This document shows, piece after piece, positions 43,383 through 52,540 of a DNA stretch of 64,000 nucleotides (position 1 is its first letter; every line of letters starts with the position of its first letter). The stretch is from an uncultured Sphingobacteriales bacterium (lineage in GTDB: Bacteria > Bacteroidota > Bacteroidia > Chitinophagales > Chitinophagaceae): positions 124,001-188,000 of the forward strand of contig CALMQS010000038.1 of assembly GCA_937871285.1 (NCBI GenBank), read 5' to 3'. The notes under the pieces are model-generated. The model made no database searches and was not told the DNA's origin. It saw only the letters and a list, made by a program, of their open reading frames with translations. The translations under genes were made by a program, and so were the position numbers.

Positions 43383-44571
43383 AGTTATTGTTTAGGAATA
43401 CACCACTGCCATACACATCCTTTGACAGAATGTGAAAAACATAAGCATTCTCGATATATTCCAGCCGGCCTCCTTTTTTATAAGCAACAGAAATATCTAT
43501 TATATATTTTCCTTCAATTAAATTGGGACTTTCTATTTTAAACAGATAACTGTCATTATTTTCTTCTGAATTATAAAGAAGCTTTAAGGGTTTCATTGCT
43601 GTGCTAAACGCTGATATTTTTTGGTCAAATTCATCCTTTATAAAAAAACCTAAATGTAACCCTTGTATTTCCTTAATTCCTTTCGCATTGATTTGTATGG
43701 TAAAATCAGTACCCATTTCAAATTCACTTGCAATAATATTATCACAGTTGAACATCAAAACTTCATTAACATACTTTGTGTTAGCCAGAATTTTGCTACC
43801 CAAAATATCATTCCCTTTTAAATAATGCTCAATTGATTCTTTGGCCGTACCAATGTAAGCCACCTTACCCTTATCTAATAGCATACCCCTATTACAAAGA
43901 TTTTCAACAGCAGCCATGCTGTGACTAACGAACAATACCGTCCGGCCTTCTTTGCTGCTCACATCCTTCATCTTACCTAAACTCTTTTTCTGAAAATCTG
44001 CATCACCTACGGCAAGCACTTCATCTACCACCAAAATCTCCGGTTCCAGATGTGCTGCTACAGCAAAGGCCAATCTAACATACATTCCGCTGCTGTATCT
44101 TTTTACTGGGGTATCCAAAAAAATTTCTACCCCGGCAAAATCCACTATTTCATCAAACTTTGATCTTATCTCAGATCTTGCCATGCCTAGAATAGCGCCA
44201 TTTAAAAAAATATTCTCCCTGCCAGATAATTCAGGATGGAATCCGGTGCCAACCTCCAGCAATGAAGCTACTCTTCCCTTCAGGGATATTTTTCCCGTAG
44301 TAGGCTCTGTAATCCGGCTCAGCAATTTGAGAAGGGTACTTTTACCTGCGCCATTTCTGCCTATTACGCCAATCCGGTCGCCGCGGTTGAACTCAAAATT
44401 TATATTTTGCAAAGCCCAGAACTCCTCTCTTACATTACTGCTTTTGTTATTAAATAACCCTTTTATTGTTTGGGAAACAGTATCTCTGAAAGTGGCATAA
44501 CGTTCGGTACGTTGATGATCAATTATATAACTTTTTCCAAGACCTTCTGCTTTTATAATAATATTACTCAT
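43333..44571 (-). CDS. ABC polysaccharide exporter, ATP-binding subunit (Wzt/TagH-like)
   Basis: The 412-residue protein drives export of a polysaccharide across the inner membrane. The nucleotide-binding domain covers about 1-250: Walker [15 protein letters not shown] near 75-88, signature [16 protein letters not shown] near 158-173, Walker [14 protein letters not shown] near 178-190 and the switch His in [10 protein letters not shown] near 211. Residues about 255-412 form a beta-rich C-terminal domain, as in Wzt proteins that recognise the end of the glycan chain. The permease gene lies 8 nt upstream. This implies polymer export of ABC type. Confidence 0.95.
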   Translation of the reverse strand: MSNIIIKAEGLGKSYIIDHQRTERYATFRDTVSQTIKGLFNNKSSNVREEFWALQNINFEFNRGDRIGVIGRNGAGKSTLLKLLSRITEPTTGKISLKGRVASLLEVGTGFHPELSGRENIFLNGAILGMARSEIRSKFDEIVDFAGVEIFLDTPVKRYSSGMYVRLAFAVAAHLEPEILVVDEVLAVGDADFQKKSLGKMKDVSSKEGRTVLFVSHSMAAVENLCNRGMLLDKGKVAYIGTAKESIEHYLKGNDILGSKILANTKYVNEVLMFNCDNIIASEFEMGTDFTIQINAKGIKEIQGLHLGFFIKDEFDQKISAFSTAMKPLKLLYNSEENNDSYLFKIESPNLIEGKYIIDISVAYKKGGRLEYIENAYVFHILSKDVYGSGVFLNNNFGKIYLNVESTLKTKA

Positions 44572-44579
44572 GTATCACT

Positions 44580-45404
44580 TTAAATAATATCCGCAAAGGA
44601 TTTTTCCATTTTTCGAAACTTTGTAATGCCCATCCACAAAAAGAGAAGGGATATAAGAACAGATATAAGTAGACTTTCCACATTTAAAGCCGGTTCTCCA
44701 TTAAGCAGGCTCCACCTGAACCCATCAATAACTCCCACCATTGGATTGAGATAAAACAGCAATCGGTATTTTTCAGGAATAACACTGGTACTGAACCCTA
44801 CAGGAGATACATACAAGCCAAATTGAACGATAAAAGGCACTATATACCTGAAATCGCGGTATTTTACATTTAATGCTGTTATCCATAAACCAATGCCAAT
44901 TGCTAGCGTAAAGGCAAGCAAAAGAAAAAGAGGCAGGAAAATAATCTGCCAACCGGGCAGGTATTGATAAAAAAGACACAGCAGCAGCATTAAAAAAAAT
45001 GCAATGAGAAAATCAATCATACTCGTAATTACCGAAGCGGTAGGTATAATCAACCTTGGGAAATAAACTTTTGAGATGAGATTGGTGTTGCCGATCAGGC
45101 TATTACTTGCTTCACTGATTGCATTGGCAAAAAACTGCCATGGCAGCATGCCTACATATACCATAATGGCATAGGGCGCACTGCCCGCAGCGGGTAATTT
45201 GGCAACTTTGCTGAAAATAAGCGTGAATACGATCATTGTGATTAAAGGACGCAAAACGCTCCATAAAACGCCCAGCACAGTTTGTTTATATCTTACTTTT
45301 ATGTCTCTTAAACTCAGTATATAAAAGAGTTCCCGGTATCTCCACAAATCCTTCCAGTAATTCTTTTCTGCTTTACCTGCTTCTATAATTAGTTCTTCAG
45401 CCAT
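44580..45404 (-). CDS. ABC polysaccharide exporter, permease subunit (Wzm/TagG-like)
   Basis: A 274-residue inner-membrane permease with six transmembrane helices. The start is placed at ATG 45404 (MAEELIIEAGKAEKNYWKDLWRYRELF in part), which gives the standard N-terminus; an ATG at 45419 adds five residues. RDIKVRYKQTVLGVLWSVLRPL near 30-51 (in part: VRYKQTVLGVLWSVLRP) is the conserved amphipathic entry, and NVKYRDFRYIVPFIVQFGLYVSPVGFS in the C-terminal half is typical of the family. It forms the export channel with the ATPase encoded next. Confidence 0.95.
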   Translation of the reverse strand: MAEELIIEAGKAEKNYWKDLWRYRELFYILSLRDIKVRYKQTVLGVLWSVLRPLITMIVFTLIFSKVAKLPAAGSAPYAIMVYVGMLPWQFFANAISEASNSLIGNTNLISKVYFPRLIIPTASVITSMIDFLIAFFLMLLLCLFYQYLPGWQIIFLPLFLLLAFTLAIGIGLWITALNVKYRDFRYIVPFIVQFGLYVSPVGFSTSVIPEKYRLLFYLNPMVGVIDGFRWSLLNGEPALNVESLLISVLISLLFLWMGITKFRKMEKSFADII

Positions 45405-45542
45405 AATCAGTTTATACACTTTTCATGCGATGTCTGTTAATCATCCTCTTGATTAAGAATAGGTAGTATCCCCCGCCAGATTATCATATTGGGTAAAAGA
45501 CTTCGATGAGTTTAAAAGTACTACAAAGCAAGAGTACTATAC

Positions 45543-47918
45543 TCATCCTCTCTTACCAAAAAGTTTTCTGAACTTTGACTTTTTACCGGTTTCTGTTTGA
45601 AAATAATCTCCTCCATATCCATAACCGTATCCATAACCATAATACGTACCTCCCCCGTACCCATAATAACCTTTATAGCGTCCCTGGGTTTGAATATCGT
45701 TTACTACCAATCCCATATTGGGCAGGCGCTTCTGCTGGTACAGGTCTTCTACCATGCTTAACTGCCTTTTAAGGGTATAGCCGTGGCGTATAATATAGAG
45801 GCTGGCATCGGCGTAGTCGCTGAGGGTAAAGGCATCGCTTACTAAGCCCACCGGGGCACTGTCTATAATAATATAATCAAACCGCGTTTTCAGCTCTTCA
45901 AACAATTTGCCTACCTGTTTGTCTAACAGTAATTCCGATGGATTGGGGGGAACAGGTCCGCAGCCTATTACGTATAAATTAGGAAATTCCGGCACCGGCT
46001 GCACAATTTCCTCTATGCCGGCATTGCCTATAATATAATTGCTCAGGCCTTTTGTGGTTTGCATATTCAGGCCTTTGAGCAGGCGGGGCTTGCGGATATC
46101 AAATTCCAGCACCACCGTTTTTTTGCCGGTAAGGGCCAGGGCCGCGCCATAGTTGGTGGCCACAAAAGATTTGCCCTCACCACTTACAGAGGAGGTAACA
46201 AGTATAACAGGTTGATTTACTTTACTAATCATGTACTGGACATTGGTGCGCATAATGCGGAACTGCTCGGCCACCACCGTACGACTCCCGGCCTGCACGA
46301 TGAGGGTTTCCTCGCCGGCATGGCCAATTTCACCAATAATGGGCGCCCGGGTTTGCCGGGCAATTTCTTCGCGCTCCCTGATCTTATCGTTCAGCATTTC
46401 CAGTAAGGCTATAATGGCCACCGGGATCAGTATGCCTGCAAAAAGCGCTATCAGGTAAATATTTCTTTGATTGGGCTTCACGGGGCTTCCCGTGCTGGTG
46501 GCTTCTTCCAAAGGACTGGAGCTGGCTACGGTGGCAGCGGCGGAAATGGCGGCTTCCTCTCTTTTTTGGAGCAGAAATAAATAAAGGTCCTGCTTGATCT
46601 TTTGCTGGCGCTCAATATCCAGCAGGCCCATGGCCTTGGATGGTATTTTTCGAACGGCTGTACGGGAGCGCGTTATTTCCTCCTTTAATTTGTTAGAAGC
46701 AATGGCATAAGACTGCTGTACGTTTTTAAGGGCTTCCAATATCTGTTCCCGCAGCTTTTCTATACTGTGGTCAATGGTGGCAATGGCCGGGTTGGCGGCG
46801 CCGGTGGTTTGCAGCAGATTATTGCGCTGCAACTGCAGGGTATTGTACTGGCCAAACATGGGGCCCAGCACGGGTTCCTGTATGCCCAGACTGGCGGGCA
46901 CGAGGCTGTTGCGGTTGGCGGGGTTCTGCATGTATTGCAGCAAATAATCCAATACCCCGCTTTGTACCTGCTGGCCGATGAGTTGTTTATTGCTCTCAGA
47001 TAGTATTTCAAACTGCTGGGCAGATTGTTGGCCGAGGTCTACCACTTCGTTTTTTTCACGGAACCTCAGTATCCCGCTTTCCACATCTCCCAGCTCGTTC
47101 TTAATGGTATCCAAACGCTCGTCAATGAACTGCATAGTGGCCTGCGAAATGCGGCGCTTATCTTCTATATTCATTTTGCCGTATTCCACCATCAGGGCGT
47201 TGATCACGTCTTTGCCATAGGCAATATTATCCGTTTCAATGAACAGATCAAGGATAGTAGCCTGGTCAATGGTTTGGGCGGTGGTAATGGCAGACGCCAG
47301 GTTAGCTGATGCACTTGGGAGCGGGCGGTAGGTGATCAAAAAATTATCGCTGCTATAATTCTCAAAAGATACTGCGGGAGCCCTGCTAACACGAAAAACC
47401 CCGGATTTCGTTTCAAATACCTTGTCGTATTCGATAGCAGTATTGGTGTTGGGAAAGCGGAAGCCTGTGTCTGAAGCCTCAATTTCAAGGGTAAAAGAAA
47501 CAGCGGAATCTTTCAGGGACAGGATTTCTAAGTATATAGGTGAAGCGCCATACACATTGGACGACCGAACATTGCCTTTATTGTAATAGCTTACCTGCAG
47601 TCCCAGGTTTTTTACTACCCGGCTAACCAATGGCTTGGACTTCAGGATCTCCAGCTCATTTTGGAGATTGAGGTTGCCGGAGAACATGAACATGTTTTCG
47701 AGGCTTTCCCCGCTGCCCCTGTTATCGCCTTCCTTATTAATGAACAGGCTGCCGCTTACCTTGTAAATGGGGGTGGCATATCTTACTTTAATAAAGGCAA
47801 GGGTAAGTGCTATTAAAATAAAGGCCGCCAATAGTGGCCAATAGCGCAGGTATTTAAAGATAAATTCCTTTAAGTTAAATTCCCTGAGCGGCTGGCCGGT
47901 TTCATAATTATCTTGCAT
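45543..47918 (-). CDS. Wzc-like polysaccharide copolymerase and tyrosine autokinase
   Basis: The 791-residue inner-membrane protein has a Wzz/GumC-type chain: a transmembrane helix near 31-50, a periplasmic part with coiled-coil helices (about 250-430), and a second helix near 490-510. The cytosolic BY-kinase domain (about 540-760) has Walker A SSVSGEGKSFVATNYG, Walker A' VVLEFDIRKPRL and Walker B YIIIDSAPVGLVSD. The C-terminus holds 11 Tyr in 25 residues, the autophosphorylation cluster. It controls polymer length and export together with the Wza-like protein encoded upstream; the CpsB-type phosphatase at 14006-14746 should reverse its phosphorylation. Confidence 0.96.
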   Translation of the reverse strand: MQDNYETGQPLREFNLKEFIFKYLRYWPLLAAFILIALTLAFIKVRYATPIYKVSGSLFINKEGDNRGSGESLENMFMFSGNLNLQNELEILKSKPLVSRVVKNLGLQVSYYNKGNVRSSNVYGASPIYLEILSLKDSAVSFTLEIEASDTGFRFPNTNTAIEYDKVFETKSGVFRVSRAPAVSFENYSSDNFLITYRPLPSASANLASAITTAQTIDQATILDLFIETDNIAYGKDVINALMVEYGKMNIEDKRRISQATMQFIDERLDTIKNELGDVESGILRFREKNEVVDLGQQSAQQFEILSESNKQLIGQQVQSGVLDYLLQYMQNPANRNSLVPASLGIQEPVLGPMFGQYNTLQLQRNNLLQTTGAANPAIATIDHSIEKLREQILEALKNVQQSYAIASNKLKEEITRSRTAVRKIPSKAMGLLDIERQQKIKQDLYLFLLQKREEAAISAAATVASSSPLEEATSTGSPVKPNQRNIYLIALFAGILIPVAIIALLEMLNDKIREREEIARQTRAPIIGEIGHAGEETLIVQAGSRTVVAEQFRIMRTNVQYMISKVNQPVILVTSSVSGEGKSFVATNYGAALALTGKKTVVLEFDIRKPRLLKGLNMQTTKGLSNYIIGNAGIEEIVQPVPEFPNLYVIGCGPVPPNPSELLLDKQVGKLFEELKTRFDYIIIDSAPVGLVSDAFTLSDYADASLYIIRHGYTLKRQLSMVEDLYQQKRLPNMGLVVNDIQTQGRYKGYYGYGGGTYYGYGYGYGYGGDYFQTETGKKSKFRKLFGKRG

Positions 47919-48005
47919 GTATACGATTCATTCGTTTAGGATTCAATTGTAAAAGCAGCATTAAACAAAAAATATAAAGTACGGTTCGCCGGCCTCCATT
48001 GTTTT

Positions 48006-48836
48006 CTACCGGAAAATTTGAACGAGTACCAGGGTAAGGGAAAGCAGGATGGAGGAAATGGTGGCCGCCCGCGCAAAATTACGGTTTGCAGTTTGCTCTG
48101 ACACGTCTGGCTTTTTGGGATTCGTTTTTACAATTATAATATCGTTTTGCTGCAGGTAATAATAAGGAGAAGTAAACACCTCAGGATTACTTACATCTAA
48201 ATATCCAAAACTTCTTTTACCGTTGGTTTCTCTTACCACCATAATGCTGTCTTTTAAACCAAACATATTAATATCTCCGGCCATACCCAGGGCTTCTAAG
48301 ATGCTGATCCTTTCGCCCGGTATACTATATATCCCCTGCTTTGTTACTTCACCCAGCATGGTAAATCTATAGTTCAAAAAACGGATATTGCAATAGGGGT
48401 TCATGAGGTATTTAGCTAATTTTTCTTTGAGCATGTGTTCCAATCCCGCCTTGGTCAGTCCTTCCACATGCAGCTCACCCAGCAACTGGAAGCGGATATT
48501 GCCGTTGGCATCTACTAAGTAGCCGGGCATGCTTTGGGCAGCGGTTCCTGTTGTGCCGGTGGCTGTGCCTGCTCCGGAAGCGGCGCCGGTGGCCAGCGTG
48601 GTATTCATTTGCTGGTTAAATACGGCAGTGACTTCCGGGTTGTCGCTGTATACGGTAATGCCTATCAGGTCGCCTTTCTGGATCAGCGGCTCGGGCAGGC
48701 TGATCCGGCTGAGGGCGGCGGTATCAATGGGGCCCTGCAGGTATTGCACCGGCCTGGTGGTGCGGCATGAAAACAGCAGCAGGCTGAGCGCCAGTGTAAA
48801 AAAGGTATTATGATATATACATTTATGAATGGTCAT
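48006..48836 (-). CDS. Wza-like outer-membrane polysaccharide export lipoprotein
   Basis: The 276-residue protein has a lipoprotein signal peptide (LALSLLLFSC, lipidated Cys near 24), then a polysaccharide export domain (about 50-140) with IQKGDLIGITVYSDNPEVT near 51-69 and GYLVDANGNIRFQLLGELHVEGLT near 104-127 (in part), and a SLBB-type domain with FTMLGEVTKQGIYSIPGERISILEALGMAG. A C-terminal hydrophobic helix near 255-272 anchors it, as in short Bacteroidota Wza forms. It lies 87 nt upstream of the Wzc-like gene and follows the repeat block. Confidence 0.95.
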   Translation of the reverse strand: MTIHKCIYHNTFFTLALSLLLFSCRTTRPVQYLQGPIDTAALSRISLPEPLIQKGDLIGITVYSDNPEVTAVFNQQMNTTLATGAASGAGTATGTTGTAAQSMPGYLVDANGNIRFQLLGELHVEGLTKAGLEHMLKEKLAKYLMNPYCNIRFLNYRFTMLGEVTKQGIYSIPGERISILEALGMAGDINMFGLKDSIMVVRETNGKRSFGYLDVSNPEVFTSPYYYLQQNDIIIVKTNPKKPDVSEQTANRNFARAATISSILLSLTLVLVQIFR

Positions 48837-48916
48837 TCACCTGTATTTATGGTATTGTAGTGGTTGATATCTTTTCTGCGGGGAATTAACGTATGGTAAC
48901 CGGAGATATTATATAA

Positions 48917-49098
48917 ACGCATTACGAGGCCCTAAAGGAATTAAAATACCATATAAATATAGGGTCGAAGCAATCCCCTGGTCCGGAGGCTGATAATTTT
49001 TATAAATTAGGACTACTGCTCCGCTTCGCTACATGGGGCTTGCTTCGGCGTGGATAGCTGTTCTAACTTCCGTCATCCGTTCACGCCTCGCAAAGGCG
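48917..49098. repeat. Nested palindromic repeat unit U6, without nuclease gene
   Basis: Outer ends ACGCATTACGAGG and CGCCTCGCAAAGGCG; inner words GGGTCGAAGCAATCCCC, CTCCGCTTCGCT and GGGGCTTGCTTCGGCG. Same family as U1-U5. About 60 nt in the middle (from TCGAAGCAATCCCCTG to CTCCGCTTCGCT) is nearly identical to U7. Confidence 0.75.
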
Positions 49099-49111
49099 GC
49101 CTATTTTATAA

Positions 49112-49331
49112 ACGTCATTGCGAGACCCAAAACTAATTTAATGATGCATACTATATTTAAGGGGCGAAGCAATCCCCTGATCCGGAGGCTGATAATTTTT
49201 ATAAATTAGGACTACTGCTCCGCTTCGCTTCAATGGCTTGTCTACCGCATGTAGGCGGCTCTACCTGCCGGCAGACAGGCTTCGGCGTGGATAGTTATTC
49301 AAAGTTCTGGCATTCGTTTACGCCAAAGACG
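49112..49331. repeat. Nested palindromic repeat unit U7, with inserted palindrome
   Basis: Outer ends ACGTCATTGCGAG and CGCCAAAGACG. Relative to U6 it has about 40 extra nt (about 49238-49276) between GGCTTG and CTTCGGCG, built from TACCGCATGTAGGCGG and CTGCCGGCAG palindromes. It ends 10 nt before the stop codon of the truncated acetyltransferase gene. Confidence 0.75.
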
Positions 49332-49340
49332 GGCCTTTTA

Positions 49341-49645
49341 TTATATCCTGCTCACTAACCCATTGCTCAGCCGGTATTTTTCGCCGGATTCGGGGCAACT
49401 GGCAAGGCCGGCTTCATTAAAAAGCAGCTTATGCCCATATGCGCTCATCCACCCGGTTTGCCGGGCGGGATTACCGGTTACCAGCGCGTAAGGCAAAACA
49501 GCGCGGATAACTACAGCGCCTACACCTACAAAAGCATATGGGCCAATTTCATTTCCGCAAGCAATGGTGGCGATGGCGCCAATAGTGACCCCTTTTCTTA
49601 CTATGGTCTGGCGGTACTGATCCTTCCGGGGTATAGCGCTTCTTA
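49341..49645 (-). pseudogene. 3' fragment of a sugar N-acetyltransferase gene (WbpD/WlbB-like)
   Basis: The minus strand reads PRKDQYRQTIVRKGVTIGAIATIACGNEIG, YAFVGVGAVV, PYALVTGNPARQTGWMSAYGHKL and CPESGEKYRL followed by a stop (given in parts). These are the C-terminal hallmarks of UDP-2,3-diamino-sugar uronate N-acetyltransferases. The N-terminal half and the start codon are missing: the upstream frame runs into the 3' end of the UDP-GlcNAc 2-epimerase gene only about 20 nt away. Intact homologues usually neighbour such an epimerase gene. So this is a truncated leftover of an older polysaccharide locus. Confidence 0.85.
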
Positions 49646-49665
49646 ATGCATGCGGCTTTATGCGT

Positions 49666-50766
49666 TTATAGGATGTCTGCCAATATTTTTACAATGCGGC
49701 CTGATGAGTTTCCATCCCACAAACAAGGTATTTCACCGGTTTTGTACTGCCCGTTGCGGATGGTGGTTATAAACCCTGCAATGCTTGCCGCATCAAAGGG
49801 CACCAGGGTGTTGGTGCCTGAAGTGCAGGTAACCGGCCGTTCCGTATTGGGGCGCAGCGTTAAGCAGGGCTTTTGAATAAAAGTGGTTTCCTCCTGTATA
49901 CCACCGCTGTCTGTTATTACAAACCCGGCGGAAGCAATAAGCTTTTGAAATGAAAAATAATCTAAAGGAGGAGTGGTGATAATATTTTTATTGGCGGTGA
50001 ACAGGTCTATTAATCCAAAATCAGACAGGTTTTTCAGCGTTCGCGGATGAATGGGAAACACCAGCTTATAATGCCCGGTTATATTTTCTATAATGGAAAG
50101 CAGCTGGGTTAAGCCGGCCTTATTATCCACGGTAGCCGGCCGGTGCATGGTCATGAGGGCAAAAGGCTGTTCTGTAATGCCCAGTTCACCGGTTATGGTG
50201 CATTGATCTATTTTGTTTTTGAAGGCCACCAGGGTATCAATCATAGTATTGCCCACAAAAAATATGTTGTCTTTTGGTTTGCCTTCTTTAGCCAGGTTAT
50301 CCATCCCGCTTTGTTCCGTAACAAAAAAGTAATCGCTGATCTCGTCTGTGAGGATTCTGTTGATTTCTTCGGGCATCGTTCTGTCGAAGCTTCTGAGTCC
50401 ACTTTCCAAATGGGCAACCGGGATGTTTAATTTATAGCCCGCAAGCGCAGCTGCCAGCGTAGAATTTACATCTCCTACCACCATCAGCAGGTTGGGAACG
50501 CCGTTTTCCCCAACTAACTTTTCGAGGCGGAGCATAATTTCCGCTGTCTGGCTGTTGGGAGAACCGGGGGGGATGTTCAGGAAATAGTCGGGAACAAGCT
50601 CAAACTGGTCAAAAAACACATCTGCCATTTTCGCATCATAATGCTGGCCCGTATGTATAATTTTGATCTGAATATTTTTATATGCTTCGGCTGCTTTTTT
50701 AAACTGGGTAACTTTTATAAAATTGGGGCGGGTTCCTACTACAATGTATACCTGTTTTACAGTCAT
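49666..50766 (-). CDS. wecB: UDP-N-acetylglucosamine 2-epimerase (non-hydrolysing)
   Basis: The 366-residue GT-B-fold epimerase converts UDP-GlcNAc to UDP-ManNAc, or the equivalent diamino-uronate as WbpI does. Motifs are GTRPNFIKVTQF (12-23), HTGQHYDAKM near 39-48, VVGDVNSTLAAALAG near 97-111, HLESGLRSFDRTMPEEINRILTD near 119-141 (in part) and ITDSGGIQEETTF near 285-297. It is the second gene of the locus, 120 nt after the antiterminator gene. The remnant of a WbpD-like gene just downstream hints at an original diamino-uronate pathway, but the present enzyme's substrate is open. Confidence 0.92.
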   Translation of the reverse strand: MTVKQVYIVVGTRPNFIKVTQFKKAAEAYKNIQIKIIHTGQHYDAKMADVFFDQFELVPDYFLNIPPGSPNSQTAEIMLRLEKLVGENGVPNLLMVVGDVNSTLAAALAGYKLNIPVAHLESGLRSFDRTMPEEINRILTDEISDYFFVTEQSGMDNLAKEGKPKDNIFFVGNTMIDTLVAFKNKIDQCTITGELGITEQPFALMTMHRPATVDNKAGLTQLLSIIENITGHYKLVFPIHPRTLKNLSDFGLIDLFTANKNIITTPPLDYFSFQKLIASAGFVITDSGGIQEETTFIQKPCLTLRPNTERPVTCTSGTNTLVPFDAASIAGFITTIRNGQYKTGEIPCLWDGNSSGRIVKILADIL

Positions 50767-50889
50767 TTTAAAGGGTTAATGTGGTTTTGGTTTTGAAGGA
50801 TTAAAGTTTGAGATTGCATTTCGCTTCGGATCTCAGACTTCTATAACCGCAGTTTGTTACGCGATGAGAGTAATGTATGCTTTGCCTTT

Positions 50890-51396
50890 TTATATCGGCC
50901 TTATTTCATTACTGCTCAGTTTGGCTGTCAGCCTGAAGCCAAGACTTTCTAATACTACCTGCACTTTGTTTTTATCTGACCGGATCACAATGCCCTCCTT
51001 ATCCATAAGTACGCCGCTCATGATTTTTACCCGCTGGTTGGGGGTAAATACCACGGATTCAACCTCAACATGCTCATATTCATTCAGGAACCGCCTGATG
51101 GTATGGATCTCATCCTCTTTTATAATGGCGGGTTTGCCGTTCCAGTACACAAAGTTCACCACCCCGCTAACCATTCTTACTTTTGTCATTTCATTTTCTT
51201 CCACCTGCACAAAAACATACGATTTAAACAGGGGCTCATGCACAATTTTGTAGCGGTCGCTCCACTTTTTTCTTACCTTATTCAAAGGGCAGTACGCCGT
51301 TATTTCCTGTTCCTGTAACAGGGCATATACCTTTTTTTCCCACCTGGGCCTGGTATATACGGCGTACCATTTTTTATTTTTAGTGTTGTTGTTCAT
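50890..51396 (-). CDS. NusG-like (UpxY/RfaH-type) transcription antiterminator
   Basis: A 168-residue specialised NusG paralogue. The NGN domain (about 8-110) starts with KKWYAVYTRPRWEKKVYALL and contains EPLFKSYVFVQVEENE near 53-68; the KOW domain (about 115-165) shows FTPNQRVKIMSGVLMDKEGIVIRS (in part). In Bacteroidota such proteins are the first gene of capsule operons and prevent early termination over tens of kilobases. That fits here: it is the most upstream gene of a 37-kb minus-strand locus. No NusG/SecE gene is nearby. Confidence 0.93.
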   Translation of the reverse strand: MNNNTKNKKWYAVYTRPRWEKKVYALLQEQEITAYCPLNKVRKKWSDRYKIVHEPLFKSYVFVQVEENEMTKVRMVSGVVNFVYWNGKPAIIKEDEIHTIRRFLNEYEHVEVESVVFTPNQRVKIMSGVLMDKEGIVIRSDKNKVQVVLESLGFRLTAKLSSNEIRPI

Positions 51397-52035
51397 GATT
51401 AGTTAATGGTGGAAAAGACAAGACTGATAGGTATGGTTATTGTTTTTGATTTATCGTTGCCGGGCGAAGAGGTATCAGGTGAGTTTATGGTTTTTAGTTT
51501 GTGGCTGCATTTGTCTTCGGATTTAGAACTTTCTGCTTCGGACCTGAACGTTGTTACGAGACCTTAAACTGACCTGAATGATGCGTAATATTTTTTAAAG
51601 GGCCTCCCCATTTCCCATAGCTTCGCCACCTCAGTCACAAATTCATTTTTTGTAACCGGCAAATGGGTTCCTGTTCATAGCCGCCACCTGAGCATATATC
51701 GTACCGGATTGAATGCCGTACGCGAAACCGGGTGCGCCGTTGGATCGGTGCAGGAACTTCAACAGATTCAGTGGCTTATGCAAAGCCTCCTGAAAATTTC
51801 TTTCCGCAAATATAGATGTAAAAAGTAATTCGGGTATCAGGTATCAGGTGTGAGCACAGGTGAGAACTGCTAACGATGGGATGAATGTTGCGCGGTGAGA
51901 CAATTCCCGGATTTCAGATTTGAATATTCCATTCGAATTTTATCAGCCATGGCAGACAGGCCTGCATGCCGTCTGTCCGTTAGGCCGGGCTGGCAGCTTC
52001 CTGCATTTTCTTTAACATCTTAGTATGGGTAAGAA
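51397..52035. other. Leader region of the polysaccharide locus and divergent spacer
   Basis: No confident gene. It holds a decayed repeat unit of the U family (from ACGTTGTTACGAGACC at about 51546 to 51605). A minus-strand stop-free stretch of about 60 codons (51643-51840) lacks a start codon and any likeness I recognise. A TATATTTG box lies on the minus strand at 51807-51814, which could be the start of a 400-nt leader before the antiterminator. A GGCAGACAGGC-type palindrome lies near 51954-51982, next to the start of the plus-strand genes. Confidence 0.45.
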
Positions 52036-52299
52036 ATGAGAAAAATATTAACTTCGTTCCCTGTAATGAAATATATTTTATACATACTTCTTGGTTATGT
52101 GCTTTACCGTTTTATTACGGGCTTTTTGTTTCCTGTTTTCAGAACGGGTAAACAAATAAAAAAGCAGTTCGATGAAATGCAGCAGCGCATGCAGGATAAT
52201 AATATGCAACAGCCGTCTGCCGGCTCGCCTTCCCCGCAGCAACAGTCTGCCCGCAAATCACCCGTAGGAGAATACATAGATTTTGAAGAAGTGAAGTAG
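52036..52299 (+). CDS. DUF4834-like small membrane protein
   Basis: The 87-residue protein has one transmembrane helix (about residues 11-28, ILYILLGYVLYRFITGF) followed by FPVFRTGKQIKKQFDEMQQRM, a Gln/Ser/Pro-rich linker and the ending KSPVGEYIDFEEVK. This matches the layout of the DUF4834 family of Bacteroidota, of unknown function. An internal ATG at 52066 (MKYILYIL) gives the more usual family N-terminus; both starts are possible. Transcribed away from the polysaccharide locus. Confidence 0.75.
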   Translation: MRKILTSFPVMKYILYILLGYVLYRFITGFLFPVFRTGKQIKKQFDEMQQRMQDNNMQQPSAGSPSPQQQSARKSPVGEYIDFEEVK

Positions 52300-52540
52300 T
52301 GCTATGTCAAACGTGAAGGGTGAGCGGTGTGAATGGTGAGCAGTGAATGCACTATTAACTATTGTCAGTTCACTTCCTTCCACCTTTGTTTTCTCCCTTT
52401 TCACGATAATATACAGACATGATTTGCCTGACTTTACAGTAGTTTCCCGGTAGTATATTTTGCTGATACCTGATACCGCATTGCCAATAAAGCATCCTAC
52501 CTTTACCTGCCTAAAATTGATAGACCGTTAAATAAATTTT

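Noticed and set aside
49431..49646. Plus-strand frame of 71 codons
   Set aside because: It is the antisense of the truncated acetyltransferase fragment, which reads convincingly on the minus strand.
51643..51840. Minus-strand stop-free stretch as a gene
   Set aside because: No start codon apart from an internal Met, no recognisable family, and a length that can occur by chance.
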